From: JAAAOH01 sp041686235
GTDB taxonomy: Bacteria > Spirochaetota > Spirochaetia > DSM-27196 > PWMO01
DNA length: 64,000 bases
Direction of reading: 5' to 3'
NCBI GenBank assembly: GCA_041686235.1
Contig: JAWLED010000004.1
Span: forward strand, 1-64,000
Below are positions 23,740 through 32,788 of this stretch, one piece after another; position 1 is the stretch's first letter, and each line of letters starts with the position of its first letter. Under the pieces are notes generated by a model that worked only from the letters and a program-made list of their open reading frames with translations, had not been told where the DNA came from and ran no database searches. Both the position numbers and the translations under genes were made by a program.

Positions 23740-25605
23740 CTAGGCCAGCACGTTTACGAGCCCGGAACCCAGTTCAATTTCGGTCAGAAGCGGCACGCTC
23801 TGTTCGAGCGACTGAACCGCCTTCGTATCTCGGCTCTGAGAGGGCTCGGGATCAGGACGGTTTTGTTCCCGTTCTTCGACCGAGACCTCCAGTTCTCCGG
23901 TTTCTATACCGCTCTCGCGGAATGCGCGATGCAGCTCATCGAGCGATTGCTCGACGGCGTCTCGCACACTATTATTTTCGACAATTATCCGGCCGGCTAT
24001 ATGATTATCCTGAAGGTTCAACCGAACTCGGACACTTCCCATCGACTCAGGTTTCAAATGGAGCCGAATCTCACCTCCGCGCTCTCCACGGAGCATGAGC
24101 CGCGCGTGCTTTACGATCTCGGGATGAGCGTCCCGCAACTGACGAGTAAGCTGAGCGTCGGCGCGCCCCCGGCGCCCGATTCCGCTCCGCTGCCCCGCAT
24201 TCCGGCTTCCTTCGAGCTCGGCGATCATCCGCTCGAGCGCGGATTTCCCCGAGCGGCGCCCACGGTCTCCGAGCTCGCCGTCTTCGCCCGTTTGGGCTTG
24301 ATTCTGTTTCGCTCCGAATACCTCTGCGGAGCTCTCCTGGCGGTTCCCGGAACGTTCTGCTCGTCCGGCGTCGCGGCCTGAGTTTCGCGTCTTCTCTGCG
24401 GCACCTTGAGACTTCTCATCGCCGTCTCCCGAGGCAGCCCGCCCGGCTTCGCTCTTCTCGCCCCCGCGCACTGCGCCGTCACGAGATTTCTCGCCGCCTC
24501 CGCCCCCGCGTCTTCGGGCGTCGGAGTCCTTGCCGTCCTCGGCTTCTCCACGCCGCGCCTGTTGAGCCGACCGTGCGTTCTCGGAGCTCTTGTCACTGTT
24601 CTCGCTCTCGTTCTTAGACGTGGAGCCCTCCGAGCTCTTCTCGCCCTCGGCGGCGGCGGAAGCACGGGCCGCTTTGTTCTCGCTTTGCCCGTCTTTACCG
24701 TTCTTTTTGCCCTGCTCGTCTTTTTCGCCGCTCTTGTCCCGGGCGTCTTCTTCGCCGGACTCTCTGCCGGCGTTCTGCGCGTTTTCGTCGGCACCGGATT
24801 TCTCAGCGCTCTTCTGCTTACCCGACTTACCCGATTCCGCGTCGTCATCGGCGTCGTCGTCTTTCTCACCCTCGCCGTCCCCTTCGGCGGCGTCGCCGCC
24901 ACCATTGCTCAGGTACGCGGAGCTGCGAGAAGACGCCTCGGCGTCGTCTTCGGAGGAGTCGTTCTTCGCCTCGCCGGACGAAGCCTTCTCTTTGCCGTCG
25001 GATTCGTTTTCCTCTTCGGCTGAGGCGCTTGCCTCTTTCGCCTCTTCAGCGGCTTCCGTATTGGCCCGGTCCGCAGCTTGCTTGGCAGCCTCCGCGCGGT
25101 CGGCCTGGTCCGCGGCCTCCGCCTGCTCGGCGGCGTCGGCCCGCTTCGCGGCTCGGTCGGCGGCGTCCTTACGGGCGCTGCGATCAGCCTCGTCTTTTTT
25201 TGCTTGTTTGTCGGCGGCTCGCGACGATTCGAGCTCTGCACCCCACTTGGACCGTGCCGTCTCGTCTCTGTCGAAATTGGATTCTCTCGCGCGCGCTCTC
25301 TCCCGTGCCCGCTCCGCCGCGTCCCGGGCGGCGTCCTGAGCCGCTACCCCGCCGCCACGTCGCTCGTCGGCGTACATTGCGGGAGCATAATCGCCCCGAG
25401 CGTCGGCGGAGCGACCGCTGAGGTGGGCCGGTGGGCGTGATAGGTCGCGGGAAATTGCCTGATTAAATGTGTCTTCGAAACTTCCGCGGTGAGAATCGGC
25501 GTACCCCCCGCGCGGACCAATTGGGAATGAGCTACTCGAGTCGCCGGGCTTGTGCCGTATCGAGTGGGAACTCGAGTCGACAGTGTTCAACACATGGGCC
25601 GTCAT
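23740..25605 (-). CDS. fliK: FliK, hook-length control protein with a large low-complexity body
   Basis: A 621-aa hook-length ruler and substrate-specificity switch. Only the C-terminal domain (about 500-590: HLKPESMGSVRVRLNLQDN, then IAGRIIVEN and RDAVEQSLDELHRAFRESGI) is recognisable. Residues about 90-450 are a strongly biased Ala/Glu/Asp/Lys/Arg/Ser segment with runs such as RAAKRADAAEQAEAADQADR, probably extended or helical as expected of a molecular ruler. The ATG lies 11 nt after the flbB stop with GAGGGATGA in front. The biased composition creates long open frames on the other strand. Confidence 0.9.
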   Translation of the reverse strand: MTAHVLNTVDSSSHSIRHKPGDSSSSFPIGPRGGYADSHRGSFEDTFNQAISRDLSRPPAHLSGRSADARGDYAPAMYADERRGGGVAAQDAARDAAERARERARARESNFDRDETARSKWGAELESSRAADKQAKKDEADRSARKDAADRAAKRADAAEQAEAADQADRAEAAKQAADRANTEAAEEAKEASASAEEENESDGKEKASSGEAKNDSSEDDAEASSRSSAYLSNGGGDAAEGDGEGEKDDDADDDAESGKSGKQKSAEKSGADENAQNAGRESGEEDARDKSGEKDEQGKKNGKDGQSENKAARASAAAEGEKSSEGSTSKNESENSDKSSENARSAQQARRGEAEDGKDSDARRRGGGGGEKSRDGAVRGGEKSEAGRAASGDGDEKSQGAAEKTRNSGRDAGRAERSGNRQESSAEVFGAKQNQAQTGEDGELGDRGRRSGKSALERMIAELEGSRNAGQRSGIGRRGRADAQLTRQLRDAHPEIVKHARLMLRGERGGEIRLHLKPESMGSVRVRLNLQDNHIAGRIIVENNSVRDAVEQSLDELHRAFRESGIETGELEVSVEEREQNRPDPEPSQSRDTKAVQSLEQSVPLLTEIELGSGLVNVLA

Positions 25606-25616
25606 TCATCCCTCAT

Positions 25617-26243
25617 TCACTCCTGCGGTTTTATTGTCATCTTGCGCTGTATTGTGGCGGCTCGCTCCGGCGGTAGCTCTGCCAACCAAACCGAAACCAA
25701 GGAAAACTCACCCGCCTCTTGCGCAAGATCTTCGGTCACCCGCAGGGTGTCTATCAACAGTTGATCGTCGTAATCCGCGAGGATCTCAACCGCATCCTCG
25801 GGACGCATGCTTGTCAACGTCTCTACGTTCCGTTCAAGCATTGCTCTTCTATTGTCGAACTGTTGCACCCTTTCATTGAGGGAATTCTCCTGCTCCTCGA
25901 GCTCCTCCTCACGCGCTTCCAATTCTTGTCGCCGCTGTTCGAGATCTTCCTCGAGCTGAGCAAGCTCTTCCGCGCGGCTGTCCAATTCGTCCATGCGGTC
26001 TCTTACGGCACCTTCTCGTTTCTCTAACCGCGCACGGTCCAACGACGCCGCATCCTCGGACTCCTCGGAGGTCGGTTCTGCTGCTTCGATACCGACAAGC
26101 TGCAACACCGGCGAGATCATTGCACGGGCATCTACGAGCTCGAGATAATGGAACCACACGGTTCCACCGGCCAGTAGCACAATGAGAAGAAGCGTAAGCG
26201 CAAAGATACGCGTCCCCGGCCCGAACCGCTTGTACTCAGCCAT
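25617..26243 (-). CDS. flbB: FlbB, spirochaete periplasmic-flagellar collar protein
   Basis: A 208-aa protein with one membrane segment (about 12-32: IFALTLLLIVLLAGGTVWF), a long Glu/Arg-rich periplasmic coiled coil (about 70-145) and a C-terminal MgtE-N-like helical domain (SMRPEDAVEILADYDDQLLIDTL). In Borrelia, FlbB is a base component of the spirochaete-specific collar that helps recruit stators. I chose the ATG at 26243 (MAEYKRFGPGTR): it overlaps the fliJ stop codon by 8 nt (ATGGCTGA), whereas the 20 residues encoded upstream lie inside fliJ. Confidence 0.9.
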   Translation of the reverse strand: MAEYKRFGPGTRIFALTLLLIVLLAGGTVWFHYLELVDARAMISPVLQLVGIEAAEPTSEESEDAASLDRARLEKREGAVRDRMDELDSRAEELAQLEEDLEQRRQELEAREEELEEQENSLNERVQQFDNRRAMLERNVETLTSMRPEDAVEILADYDDQLLIDTLRVTEDLAQEAGEFSLVSVWLAELPPERAATIQRKMTIKPQE

Positions 26244-26694
26244 CGTCGCCCTCCTGCTCATGCCGGCGGATATGCATCTGTCCGCCGATGTCGTCGAGCT
26301 CACGTCCTTCGGCGCGCCGCTGTTCCCGGTAATACTCGCTCGAGCGTCTGCTTCGTAAATTATCCAGCACTTTGCGCTGCTTTAGTGCCTCCCGATACTC
26401 CTTTTGCACCTTTTCGAGCTCTTTTGCCTGTTCGGCCCGCTGCGCCTCCAGTTCGCCCCATCGCTGGTCGAGATACCGTATGTAGGCGCTCTGGGCCATC
26501 CGATAGCTTATGTCCACCCGGCTCGCCGAGTCACCGGCGCGAAACGTTGCCTCGCGCTCCTGACTCAAGCGCCCGAGCTCACCCTCTATTTGTGAGTATC
26601 GCCCCGAAACCTCCGCAAGTTTCTGCTCCGCTTGCTCCTCGACATGCTCCCTGAGACTGAGCACGCGTTCGAGCCGAAACTGGAATCTACGCAT
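26236..26694 (-). CDS. fliJ: FliJ, flagellar export chaperone/ATPase stalk
   Basis: A 152-aa, almost entirely coiled-coil protein beginning MRRFQFRLERVLSLREHVEE, a hallmark of FliJ. It acts as the central stalk of the FliI hexamer and an escort for export chaperones. Its ATG overlaps the fliI stop codon by 8 nt (ATGCGTAG) with GGAGGCC upstream; its own stop overlaps flbB by 8 nt. Confidence 0.93.
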   Translation of the reverse strand: MRRFQFRLERVLSLREHVEEQAEQKLAEVSGRYSQIEGELGRLSQEREATFRAGDSASRVDISYRMAQSAYIRYLDQRWGELEAQRAEQAKELEKVQKEYREALKQRKVLDNLRSRRSSEYYREQRRAEGRELDDIGGQMHIRRHEQEGDDG

Positions 26695-28168
26695 TCTCCG
26701 AGGCCTCCTGCGAACTTAGGGTTTCGCCGGCCGGGCCCCCGCGGTCGGCGCCGTCGGCCCGGTCGGTGCCGTCGCCCCGGTCGGCGCCGTCGGCGCTGCC
26801 GCTGCGGTCGGTGCCGTCGCCCCCGCTACTGCCGCTGCCGGAGCCGACGTCGACCTGGGGGTACCCTGCGATTTGAAAAAGGGCGGCCTCAGTATCGGCC
26901 AAGGGAGCCTTCTCGTCGATACGCTGCCTGAGAAACGCGTTGATTTGCGGCATCTTGTCGATGGCCTCGTCCACGTCCTGATTGCTGCCCCGTTGGTAGG
27001 CACCAACGTTTATGAGGTCTTCCGACTCGTTGTAGGTGGCCATGAGCCGGCGGACATAGCCGGCGGCCTCTTGTACCCGGGGCGGCTGCACCTTCGTCGC
27101 GAGACGAGAAACGGAGCCGAGCACGTCCACCGCCGGATAATGCGAGCGTTGGGCCAAGCGCCGACTCAGCACGATATGGCCGTCGAGAATACCGCGCACG
27201 GCATCCGATATCGGCTCGTCCATGTCGTCACCTTCGACGAGAATGCTGAAAAATCCGGTTACCGTCCCACGATCCGACGTACCGCAGCGCTCCAAAAGCC
27301 TGGGAAGCAGCGAAAAAACCGAGGGGGGAAACCCCCGCGTCGCCGGAGGCTCTCCGGCGGCAAGGCCGATTTCGCGCTGAGCGCGGGCAAAGCGCGTGAC
27401 CGAGTCGAATAGAAGCATCACGTTCTTGCCGCGATCGCGAAAGTATTCGGCAATCGACATGGCAACGAAGGCCCCCCGCAGACGCGCGAGGGGAGGTGTA
27501 TTCGAGGTCGAAACCACGACGATCGAACGCTCCAAACCTTCCTTTCCCAAATCGCTGCGGATGAACTCCTTTACCTCACGGGTACGCTCTCCAATGAGTG
27601 CAATGACGTTGATGTCCGCACTCGTATTGCGGGCGATCATCCCGATGAGCGTGGACTTTCCCACCCCGCTTCCCGAGAACACGCCGAGGCGTTGCCCTTC
27701 TCCCGCGGAGATAAGGCCGTCTATGGAGCGGATGCCGGTGACGATTTGTGTAGCGATGGTATCTCGTTCGAGGACGTCCGGCGGCGTATTGAAAATCGGC
27801 TGGAACTCCGCAGACCCGATGTCCCCCTTGCCGTCGATCGGACGTCCCCGCCCGTCGAGCACCCGACCGAGGAGTTTGTCGGAGACCGGCACCGCAAGCG
27901 TTTCCTCGGTACCGACCACCGCGGCACCGACCTCGATCCCGTCGGTCTCGGTGAACGGCATCAGGTCTACGTGCCGGCCGTGGACTCCCACGACCTCGGC
28001 CCACACCGTGTGCTCGCTGCGAGGAATAACGATGCGGCACAGCTCGCCGACGAAGGCTTGGGGTCCGAGACTTCGTATGAGAAGCCCTTGAACGCGCTCT
28101 ACACGGCCGATCTGTTTGATCGCATCGGTCTTTTCTACGACTGCCTGGTACTTATCAAATGGTCCCAA
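26687..28168 (-). CDS. fliI: FliI, flagellar export ATPase with a low-complexity C-terminal tail
   Basis: A 493-aa F1-beta-like ATPase that energises flagellar export. Motifs include Walker A GSGVGKSTLIG, Walker B VMLLFDSVTRFARAQREIGL, and the GEPPATRGFPPSVFSLLPRL signature. The canonical FliI ends near residue 443 (ALFQIAGYPQVDV). About 50 residues of Gly/Asp/Ser/Arg repeats (GDGTDR-type pentamers) follow, ending ETLSSQEASENA. The start is TTG at 28168, preceded by GGGAGGAGGGG. The tail is encoded by GC-rich repetitive DNA (about 26705-26860) and is not found in FliI from other bacteria that I know. Confidence 0.95.
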   Translation of the reverse strand: MGPFDKYQAVVEKTDAIKQIGRVERVQGLLIRSLGPQAFVGELCRIVIPRSEHTVWAEVVGVHGRHVDLMPFTETDGIEVGAAVVGTEETLAVPVSDKLLGRVLDGRGRPIDGKGDIGSAEFQPIFNTPPDVLERDTIATQIVTGIRSIDGLISAGEGQRLGVFSGSGVGKSTLIGMIARNTSADINVIALIGERTREVKEFIRSDLGKEGLERSIVVVSTSNTPPLARLRGAFVAMSIAEYFRDRGKNVMLLFDSVTRFARAQREIGLAAGEPPATRGFPPSVFSLLPRLLERCGTSDRGTVTGFFSILVEGDDMDEPISDAVRGILDGHIVLSRRLAQRSHYPAVDVLGSVSRLATKVQPPRVQEAAGYVRRLMATYNESEDLINVGAYQRGSNQDVDEAIDKMPQINAFLRQRIDEKAPLADTEAALFQIAGYPQVDVGSGSGSSGGDGTDRSGSADGADRGDGTDRADGADRGGPAGETLSSQEASENA

Positions 28169-28232
28169 AGGGTCCCCTCCTCCCCTTTGCGACCCCGTCG
28201 GTGCCTCCGTGGATGCACCGTTTCAGGGCCGG

Positions 28233-29153
28233 TTACTCTTGCATCTTTGGGGATGACTTTATTGGTGCAAGCTCCACGATGCGGTCCTCTATCTCCCGGA
28301 GTTGAGATGAAATCCGAGCATCGATTTGTCCGAAATCGGTCTCGATGATCGCCCCGCCCGGATCGACGGTCGAGTCCTCCGCTACGGTGATGTTCCCCAC
28401 ACGCTCTACCATCTTGGTGATTTCCTCGGTGTGGGAGCTCGCCATCTTCAAATCCTGAAAATTAACCCGAATCGTAACATCGGACTTCTGCTTGAGCTTT
28501 TGCAGCGCCTGTACGATGTTGTTTACCACGACGTTCTTTTGGTTCTCGGAGATGACCTTGACCACCTTCTTGGCAATCTCGAGGACCAAATGGATGATCT
28601 GTGACTCCGATTCCTCGATTATCTCATTGCGACGCTCTATAGCCTTGTTCAAAATGGCGTGAATACGATCTATGAGACGATTTACTTCCGCCTCGCCGGT
28701 GGCAAAGCCCTTCTCTTCTCCCTGAGCGACTCCGCGCTCATAGGCCTCCCGCTCCACCTCGTCGGCCTTCTCTTGCGCCTCCTGCTTAATGCGCTCACCC
28801 TCTGCCTGCGCCTCCTGCTTGATGCGCTCGGCTTCCTCTTCGGCTTCCTGCTTTATCGTCGCGGCCTGATCGTTCTTGGACTTCACCTCTTCGAAGGCCT
28901 GGTTCTCCGCCTCTTTGACGATCCGCTCGGCCTCTTCTTTGGCCTCTTGGATCATTTGCTCTCGCTCTTGATCCCATTTGGCCCGAAACTCTTCGGCTTC
29001 CTTACGGATGTCTTCGACGGTAGGGCCGGTATACTCCTCGGCCTCTTCCTCTTGTACCGGCTGAGGTGCCTGCGGCGGGGAGTCCGGCCCCTCTATGAAC
29101 ACCTTACCGTCCTGGACTCGTATTTCGCCTGCCCTGAAAACGTTCTTCGCCAA
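28233..29153 (-). CDS. fliH: FliH, flagellar export ATPase regulator
   Basis: A 306-aa protein with a short conserved N-terminal box (KNVFRAGEIRV), a very long Glu/Lys/Ala coiled coil (about 50-150, with repeats such as KQEAEEEAERIKQEAQAEGE) and the C-terminal FliH/HrpE domain (about 170-300, ILNKAIERRNEIIEESESQI onward). It links FliI to the C-ring. Start is TTG at 29153, with GGAGGT 7 nt upstream. About 64 nt separate it from fliI. Confidence 0.92.
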   Translation of the reverse strand: MAKNVFRAGEIRVQDGKVFIEGPDSPPQAPQPVQEEEAEEYTGPTVEDIRKEAEEFRAKWDQEREQMIQEAKEEAERIVKEAENQAFEEVKSKNDQAATIKQEAEEEAERIKQEAQAEGERIKQEAQEKADEVEREAYERGVAQGEEKGFATGEAEVNRLIDRIHAILNKAIERRNEIIEESESQIIHLVLEIAKKVVKVISENQKNVVVNNIVQALQKLKQKSDVTIRVNFQDLKMASSHTEEITKMVERVGNITVAEDSTVDPGGAIIETDFGQIDARISSQLREIEDRIVELAPIKSSPKMQE

Positions 29154-29170
29154 GCCCTAGACCTCCGTGT

Positions 29171-30244
29171 CTACACAACCAACTCGTCTTCGCCTGCTCG
29201 GGCAACGACGATCTCGCCTTGCTCTTCGAGCTTTCGAATGATCGAGACGATTCGCTGCTGTGATTCTTCCACATCTTTTACGCGAATGGGGCCCATGTAT
29301 TCCATGTCTTCTTTGAGCAGAGTGGAGGCACGTTTCGACATGTTGCGGAAGATCTTGTCCTGTACCTCCGTATCCACCGATTTTAGCGCCTTGGCGAGCT
29401 CGGTGGTGTCCACCTCTCGCATGACCTTCTGGATGGCCCTGTCGTCGAGCATGACGATGTCCTCGAAGACGAACATGCGCTTCTTGATCTCTTCTGCAAG
29501 CTCCGGGTCCTCTTCCTCGAGAGACTCGATGATGCTCTTCTCCGTCGATCTGTCCACGAGGTTCAGTATCTCAACGATACTTTCCACACCGCCGGCGGTG
29601 GTGTAGTCCTCGGAGGACAGCGTGGAGAGCTTTTTCTCGAGAACCCGTTCGACCTCCCTCAGTATTTCGGGGGAGGTACGGTCCATGGTCGAGATGCGTT
29701 TGGATACATCCGACTGAATGTCGTGCGGGAGACTCTTGAGAATGACCGAAGCTTTGTTCGGCTCGAGATACGCAAGGATCAACGCGATGGTCTGCGGGTG
29801 TTCGCGCTGAATGAAGTTCAACAGATGTGTCGGGTCGGTGCGCCGGATGAAGTCGAAGGGCCGTACCTGCAGGCTCGAGGTAAGCCGGTTGATTATATCC
29901 ACCGCCTTCTGCGACCCCAAGGACTTTTCCAAGAGCTCACGCGCATAGTCGATTCCCCCGCTGGTGATGAAGTCCTGAGCCATCATCAGCTCTTGGAACT
30001 CCTGCAACACTCCGTCGCGGTCCTGCGCCTCGATATTCTCGAGGCGGGCAATCTCGAATGTCAGCGACTCTATTTCGTCCTCGCGAAGGTGCTTGAAGAT
30101 CTCCGAGGATATCTCCGAGCCGAGGGTCACCAGAAAAATGGCGGCCTTCTGCCTCCCGGTAAGCTCTTTACGATGCGATGAGCCCTTTTTCGAGCTCTGT
30201 TGTGCGGCTCCGGCGCCGCCGGCCGGTGCGTTTGACCGTGCCAT
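29171..30244 (-). CDS. fliG: FliG, flagellar motor switch protein
   Basis: A 357-aa rotor protein. The N-domain binds FliF (LTGRQKAAIFLVTLGSEISS), the middle domain carries the EHPQT motif (REHPQTIALILAYLEPNKA), and the C-domain holds the charged torque helix (EVDTTELAKALKSVDTEVQD). The first 26 residues are a Ser/Ala/Gly/Lys extension. It starts 3 nt after fliF with GCGAGGAG as ribosome binding site. Many spirochaetes have two FliG paralogues; this copy has the operon position and features of the motor-active one. Confidence 0.96.
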   Translation of the reverse strand: MARSNAPAGGAGAAQQSSKKGSSHRKELTGRQKAAIFLVTLGSEISSEIFKHLREDEIESLTFEIARLENIEAQDRDGVLQEFQELMMAQDFITSGGIDYARELLEKSLGSQKAVDIINRLTSSLQVRPFDFIRRTDPTHLLNFIQREHPQTIALILAYLEPNKASVILKSLPHDIQSDVSKRISTMDRTSPEILREVERVLEKKLSTLSSEDYTTAGGVESIVEILNLVDRSTEKSIIESLEEEDPELAEEIKKRMFVFEDIVMLDDRAIQKVMREVDTTELAKALKSVDTEVQDKIFRNMSKRASTLLKEDMEYMGPIRVKDVEESQQRIVSIIRKLEEQGEIVVARAGEDELVV

Positions 30245-30247
30245 ATG

Positions 30248-31954
30248 CTACTCCTCGCTCAACCAGGTGCGTATGAGTTGAGCCACGTCTTCCGGATGCT
30301 CGCGCGCCATGTTGACCGCGTTCTCCTGAAGCTCCATACGAGCCCGCTCTTCCACCGACATTTCGACCTCTTCGCCTTCTTCTTCGGCGCTGCGCAGTGC
30401 CTGCTCGCGCATGGCCTGATGCTGTCGGGCGAGTTCTTCTTCGCGGAGACGACGTCTGCGTGCGATCTCTCTGGAGATAAGGCGGAATACGATAAAGGCC
30501 AACAGAAGTACCGCAAGCCCGATGAGAGAGTACAGCACGATCATTTGGATCTGCTGCCTGCGACGCACGCTTTCGTCTTCTTGCTCGTGCTCTCTGGTGC
30601 GGTCGAACTGCAAATGACGCACCGTCACCGTATCGCCACGCGAGTCGTTGAAGCCGACTGCGCCTTGCAGCAAGTCTTCCGCCTTCTCTAACTCTTCCTC
30701 ATCGACAGGAATGTATTCCCGAGCAATACTTCCATCAGATTCAATAATAGGCTCTCCATTATCATTATACTGCCAGCGCCATACCCCGTCCAGGGCGACG
30801 CTCGCAGTCACCCGGTCTACCTCGGGGCTCCCCTCTTCTTGAGTAACCCGCGTGTTGACCTCGTTGTTTACCCGCTCCTCGTTGTTGGAATAGCTTCCCA
30901 TGAGGTCTTGCAGGTCTTTGTAGGCCGGTGGGGTTTGTCCCTCTTGGCCTGGAGGGCCCTCAGGATTAAAGCCCGTACCCTCGAAACTCTCATTCATGCT
31001 TTCAACCGAGCGTGGTATCGAGAGCACGTACTCCCGCTCGTTGAACGGGGTATTGGGGTCGTCCTCCTGGGTGACGATGGGAAAGTGCTCGGTTGTTTCG
31101 GAGCTTCGCTTTCCCATATCGAGGTCCACGTCAATGTTAACTACCTCGAACCGATCTTCTCCGTATATTTGGCTCAGCGCCTCACGGATTGCCTTGATGT
31201 AGCGCTGCTCTACGTCTCGTTTCAGCTCGAGCTCACGCTCGGTGGCGGTAAGCTCATCGATGTCGTCCAGGCTGTCGAAATCGTTGAGAACAACGCCGCT
31301 TCGATCGGAGATACTGATGTTGTCCGGGTGCAGTCCCTCCACCGCCATTTGAATCAGGCGCTGAATACCCTCGATCTTGTCGCGGTTTTCGCGTAAATCC
31401 GATCCCGGTTTCGGAGAGAGGATCACCGAGGCCGTGACGGGATCTTGTTCTTCCTCGAAGAGCTCGCTCTCGGGAATGACGAGATTGACGCTTGCCGCGT
31501 CGACGTCGTCGAGAGCCTCGATATGCTGCTGCAATTGGTTCGTAATCGAGCGCTGCAGGTTTACGTTGCGCTCGAAGTCGGTCTGGGTCCACCGCTCCAT
31601 ATCGAAGAGCTCCCAGGGGTCCGTTTCTTCCGGGATGAGTTCGTAGCGCGTGAGTATGCTTCTCGCTCGCCGCGCGGTACGCTCGTCGCCGACCATGACG
31701 CGCATGTCGGGGGTAATTTCATATTCGATGTTTTCCTGGTCAAGCCGTGTGGCAATACGGTCGAGGGTTTCCTCGTCCTCGACGCTTCGGGTAAGCACCG
31801 GCTCCATTGACGGCTGCGCACTAAATACCACAAGCAAGACCAGACCGAGCACACTGCCGCCGACAACGGCAAACAGGATCACCTTCTGGGCCAAGCTCCA
31901 CTTGCCCCACAGCTCTCGGATCTGCGTGATGAGTCGCTTAATCCATTCTCTCAT
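30248..31954 (-). CDS. fliF: FliF, MS-ring protein
   Basis: A 568-aa MS-ring subunit, on which the flagellum is assembled. Membrane segments lie at about 24-46 (VILFAVVGGSVLGLVLLVVF) and about 468-492 (IVLYSLIGLAVLLLAFIVF), with the periplasmic ring-building domains between them. The C-terminal peptide that binds FliG (VNMAREHPEDVAQLIRTWLS) is intact. ATG with leader GGGAGGGGAAC. About 40 nt separate it from fliE. Confidence 0.97.
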   Translation of the reverse strand: MREWIKRLITQIRELWGKWSLAQKVILFAVVGGSVLGLVLLVVFSAQPSMEPVLTRSVEDEETLDRIATRLDQENIEYEITPDMRVMVGDERTARRARSILTRYELIPEETDPWELFDMERWTQTDFERNVNLQRSITNQLQQHIEALDDVDAASVNLVIPESELFEEEQDPVTASVILSPKPGSDLRENRDKIEGIQRLIQMAVEGLHPDNISISDRSGVVLNDFDSLDDIDELTATERELELKRDVEQRYIKAIREALSQIYGEDRFEVVNIDVDLDMGKRSSETTEHFPIVTQEDDPNTPFNEREYVLSIPRSVESMNESFEGTGFNPEGPPGQEGQTPPAYKDLQDLMGSYSNNEERVNNEVNTRVTQEEGSPEVDRVTASVALDGVWRWQYNDNGEPIIESDGSIAREYIPVDEEELEKAEDLLQGAVGFNDSRGDTVTVRHLQFDRTREHEQEDESVRRRQQIQMIVLYSLIGLAVLLLAFIVFRLISREIARRRRLREEELARQHQAMREQALRSAEEEGEEVEMSVEERARMELQENAVNMAREHPEDVAQLIRTWLSEE

Positions 31955-31994
31955 GTTCCCCTCCCAGGAATCATACCTACATCAGCATACGGAC

Positions 31995-32318
31995 CTATCG
32001 CAGTGTGGTTATATCTCGGTAGCCCTGAATAACCCGGTCCACCACGTTCTTCGTGATCGAAAGCGACAAATTCGCTTTGGCCCCCGCTATCGATACGTCA
32101 TGGGCGTCCACATCATCGGGATTGATCACCGACTGCATCGACAGATTGGCGTGATCCTTTTGCATTTGGCTCACATCGGTCAAGCTCGTAATGAGCATTT
32201 CGTCGAACGTCTTTTGCTCTTGATCTTGCGGAGCGTCACCGGCTCCCGTTACGTGTTGTGAATTCGTGCGCGCGAGCCGAAAGAGATCCCCAGTTGCTTG
32301 TTCCGGACCAATAGTCAT
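31995..32318 (-). CDS. fliE: FliE, MS-ring/rod junction protein
   Basis: A 107-aa FliE with the conserved C-terminal block (NLSMQSVINPDDVDAHDVSI, then LSLSITKNVVDRVIQGYRDI). It joins the MS ring to the rod and completes the export channel. The ATG is 4 nt after the flgC stop codon, whose end also provides the GGGAGGTAGG ribosome binding site. Confidence 0.94.
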   Translation of the reverse strand: MTIGPEQATGDLFRLARTNSQHVTGAGDAPQDQEQKTFDEMLITSLTDVSQMQKDHANLSMQSVINPDDVDAHDVSIAGAKANLSLSITKNVVDRVIQGYRDITTLR

Positions 32319-32322
32319 TTAC

Positions 32323-32781
32323 CTACCTCCCAATCTCCAAGGCGTTCTGAAACATGTTCTTTGCGCCGTCTATAACTTGCACGTTTGCTTCATACGACCG
32401 TGACGCGGAGATCATGTCGACCATTTCGTCCACCACGTTCACGTTGGGCATTTCCACGTATCCCTCCCGTGGACCCGACTGTATCGCGTCCGGATGCGTG
32501 GGATCATGCACGAGCTTCGGCTCGGCATCCTGATCTTTCTGGATCTCGGCCACCCGTACACCGCCTCCCACGCCGTTGTCGAGACGGTTGGGGACGAATT
32601 GTCCCCTGAAGTACGGTTGCTCGACACGGGGGCGAAAAATCACCCTGCTGCGGCGAAACGGCCCACCCTCGGTCGTACGGGTCGTATTTACGTTGGCAAT
32701 GTTGTTTGAGATGACGTCCTGCCTGAGACGCTGTGCTGAAAGCCCGGTTGCCGCGGTATTAATGCTCGAAAACAGTCCCAT
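32323..32781 (-). CDS. flgC: FlgC, proximal rod protein
   Basis: A 152-aa rod subunit with the N-terminal signature (INTAATGLSAQRLRQDVISN, then NIANVNTTR) and the C-terminal motif (VDEMVDMISASRSYEANVQV). It is exported by the flagellar system and forms the rod with FlgB and FliE. The start follows the flgB stop codon by 7 nt with AGGTGAG upstream. Confidence 0.96.
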   Translation of the reverse strand: MGLFSSINTAATGLSAQRLRQDVISNNIANVNTTRTTEGGPFRRSRVIFRPRVEQPYFRGQFVPNRLDNGVGGGVRVAEIQKDQDAEPKLVHDPTHPDAIQSGPREGYVEMPNVNVVDEMVDMISASRSYEANVQVIDGAKNMFQNALEIGR

Positions 32782-32788
32782 ATCTCAC

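Noticed and set aside
24406..25440. Long plus-strand frames opposite fliK
   Set aside because: They arise from the biased codons of the FliK ruler region; the C-terminal FliK domain fixes the true strand.
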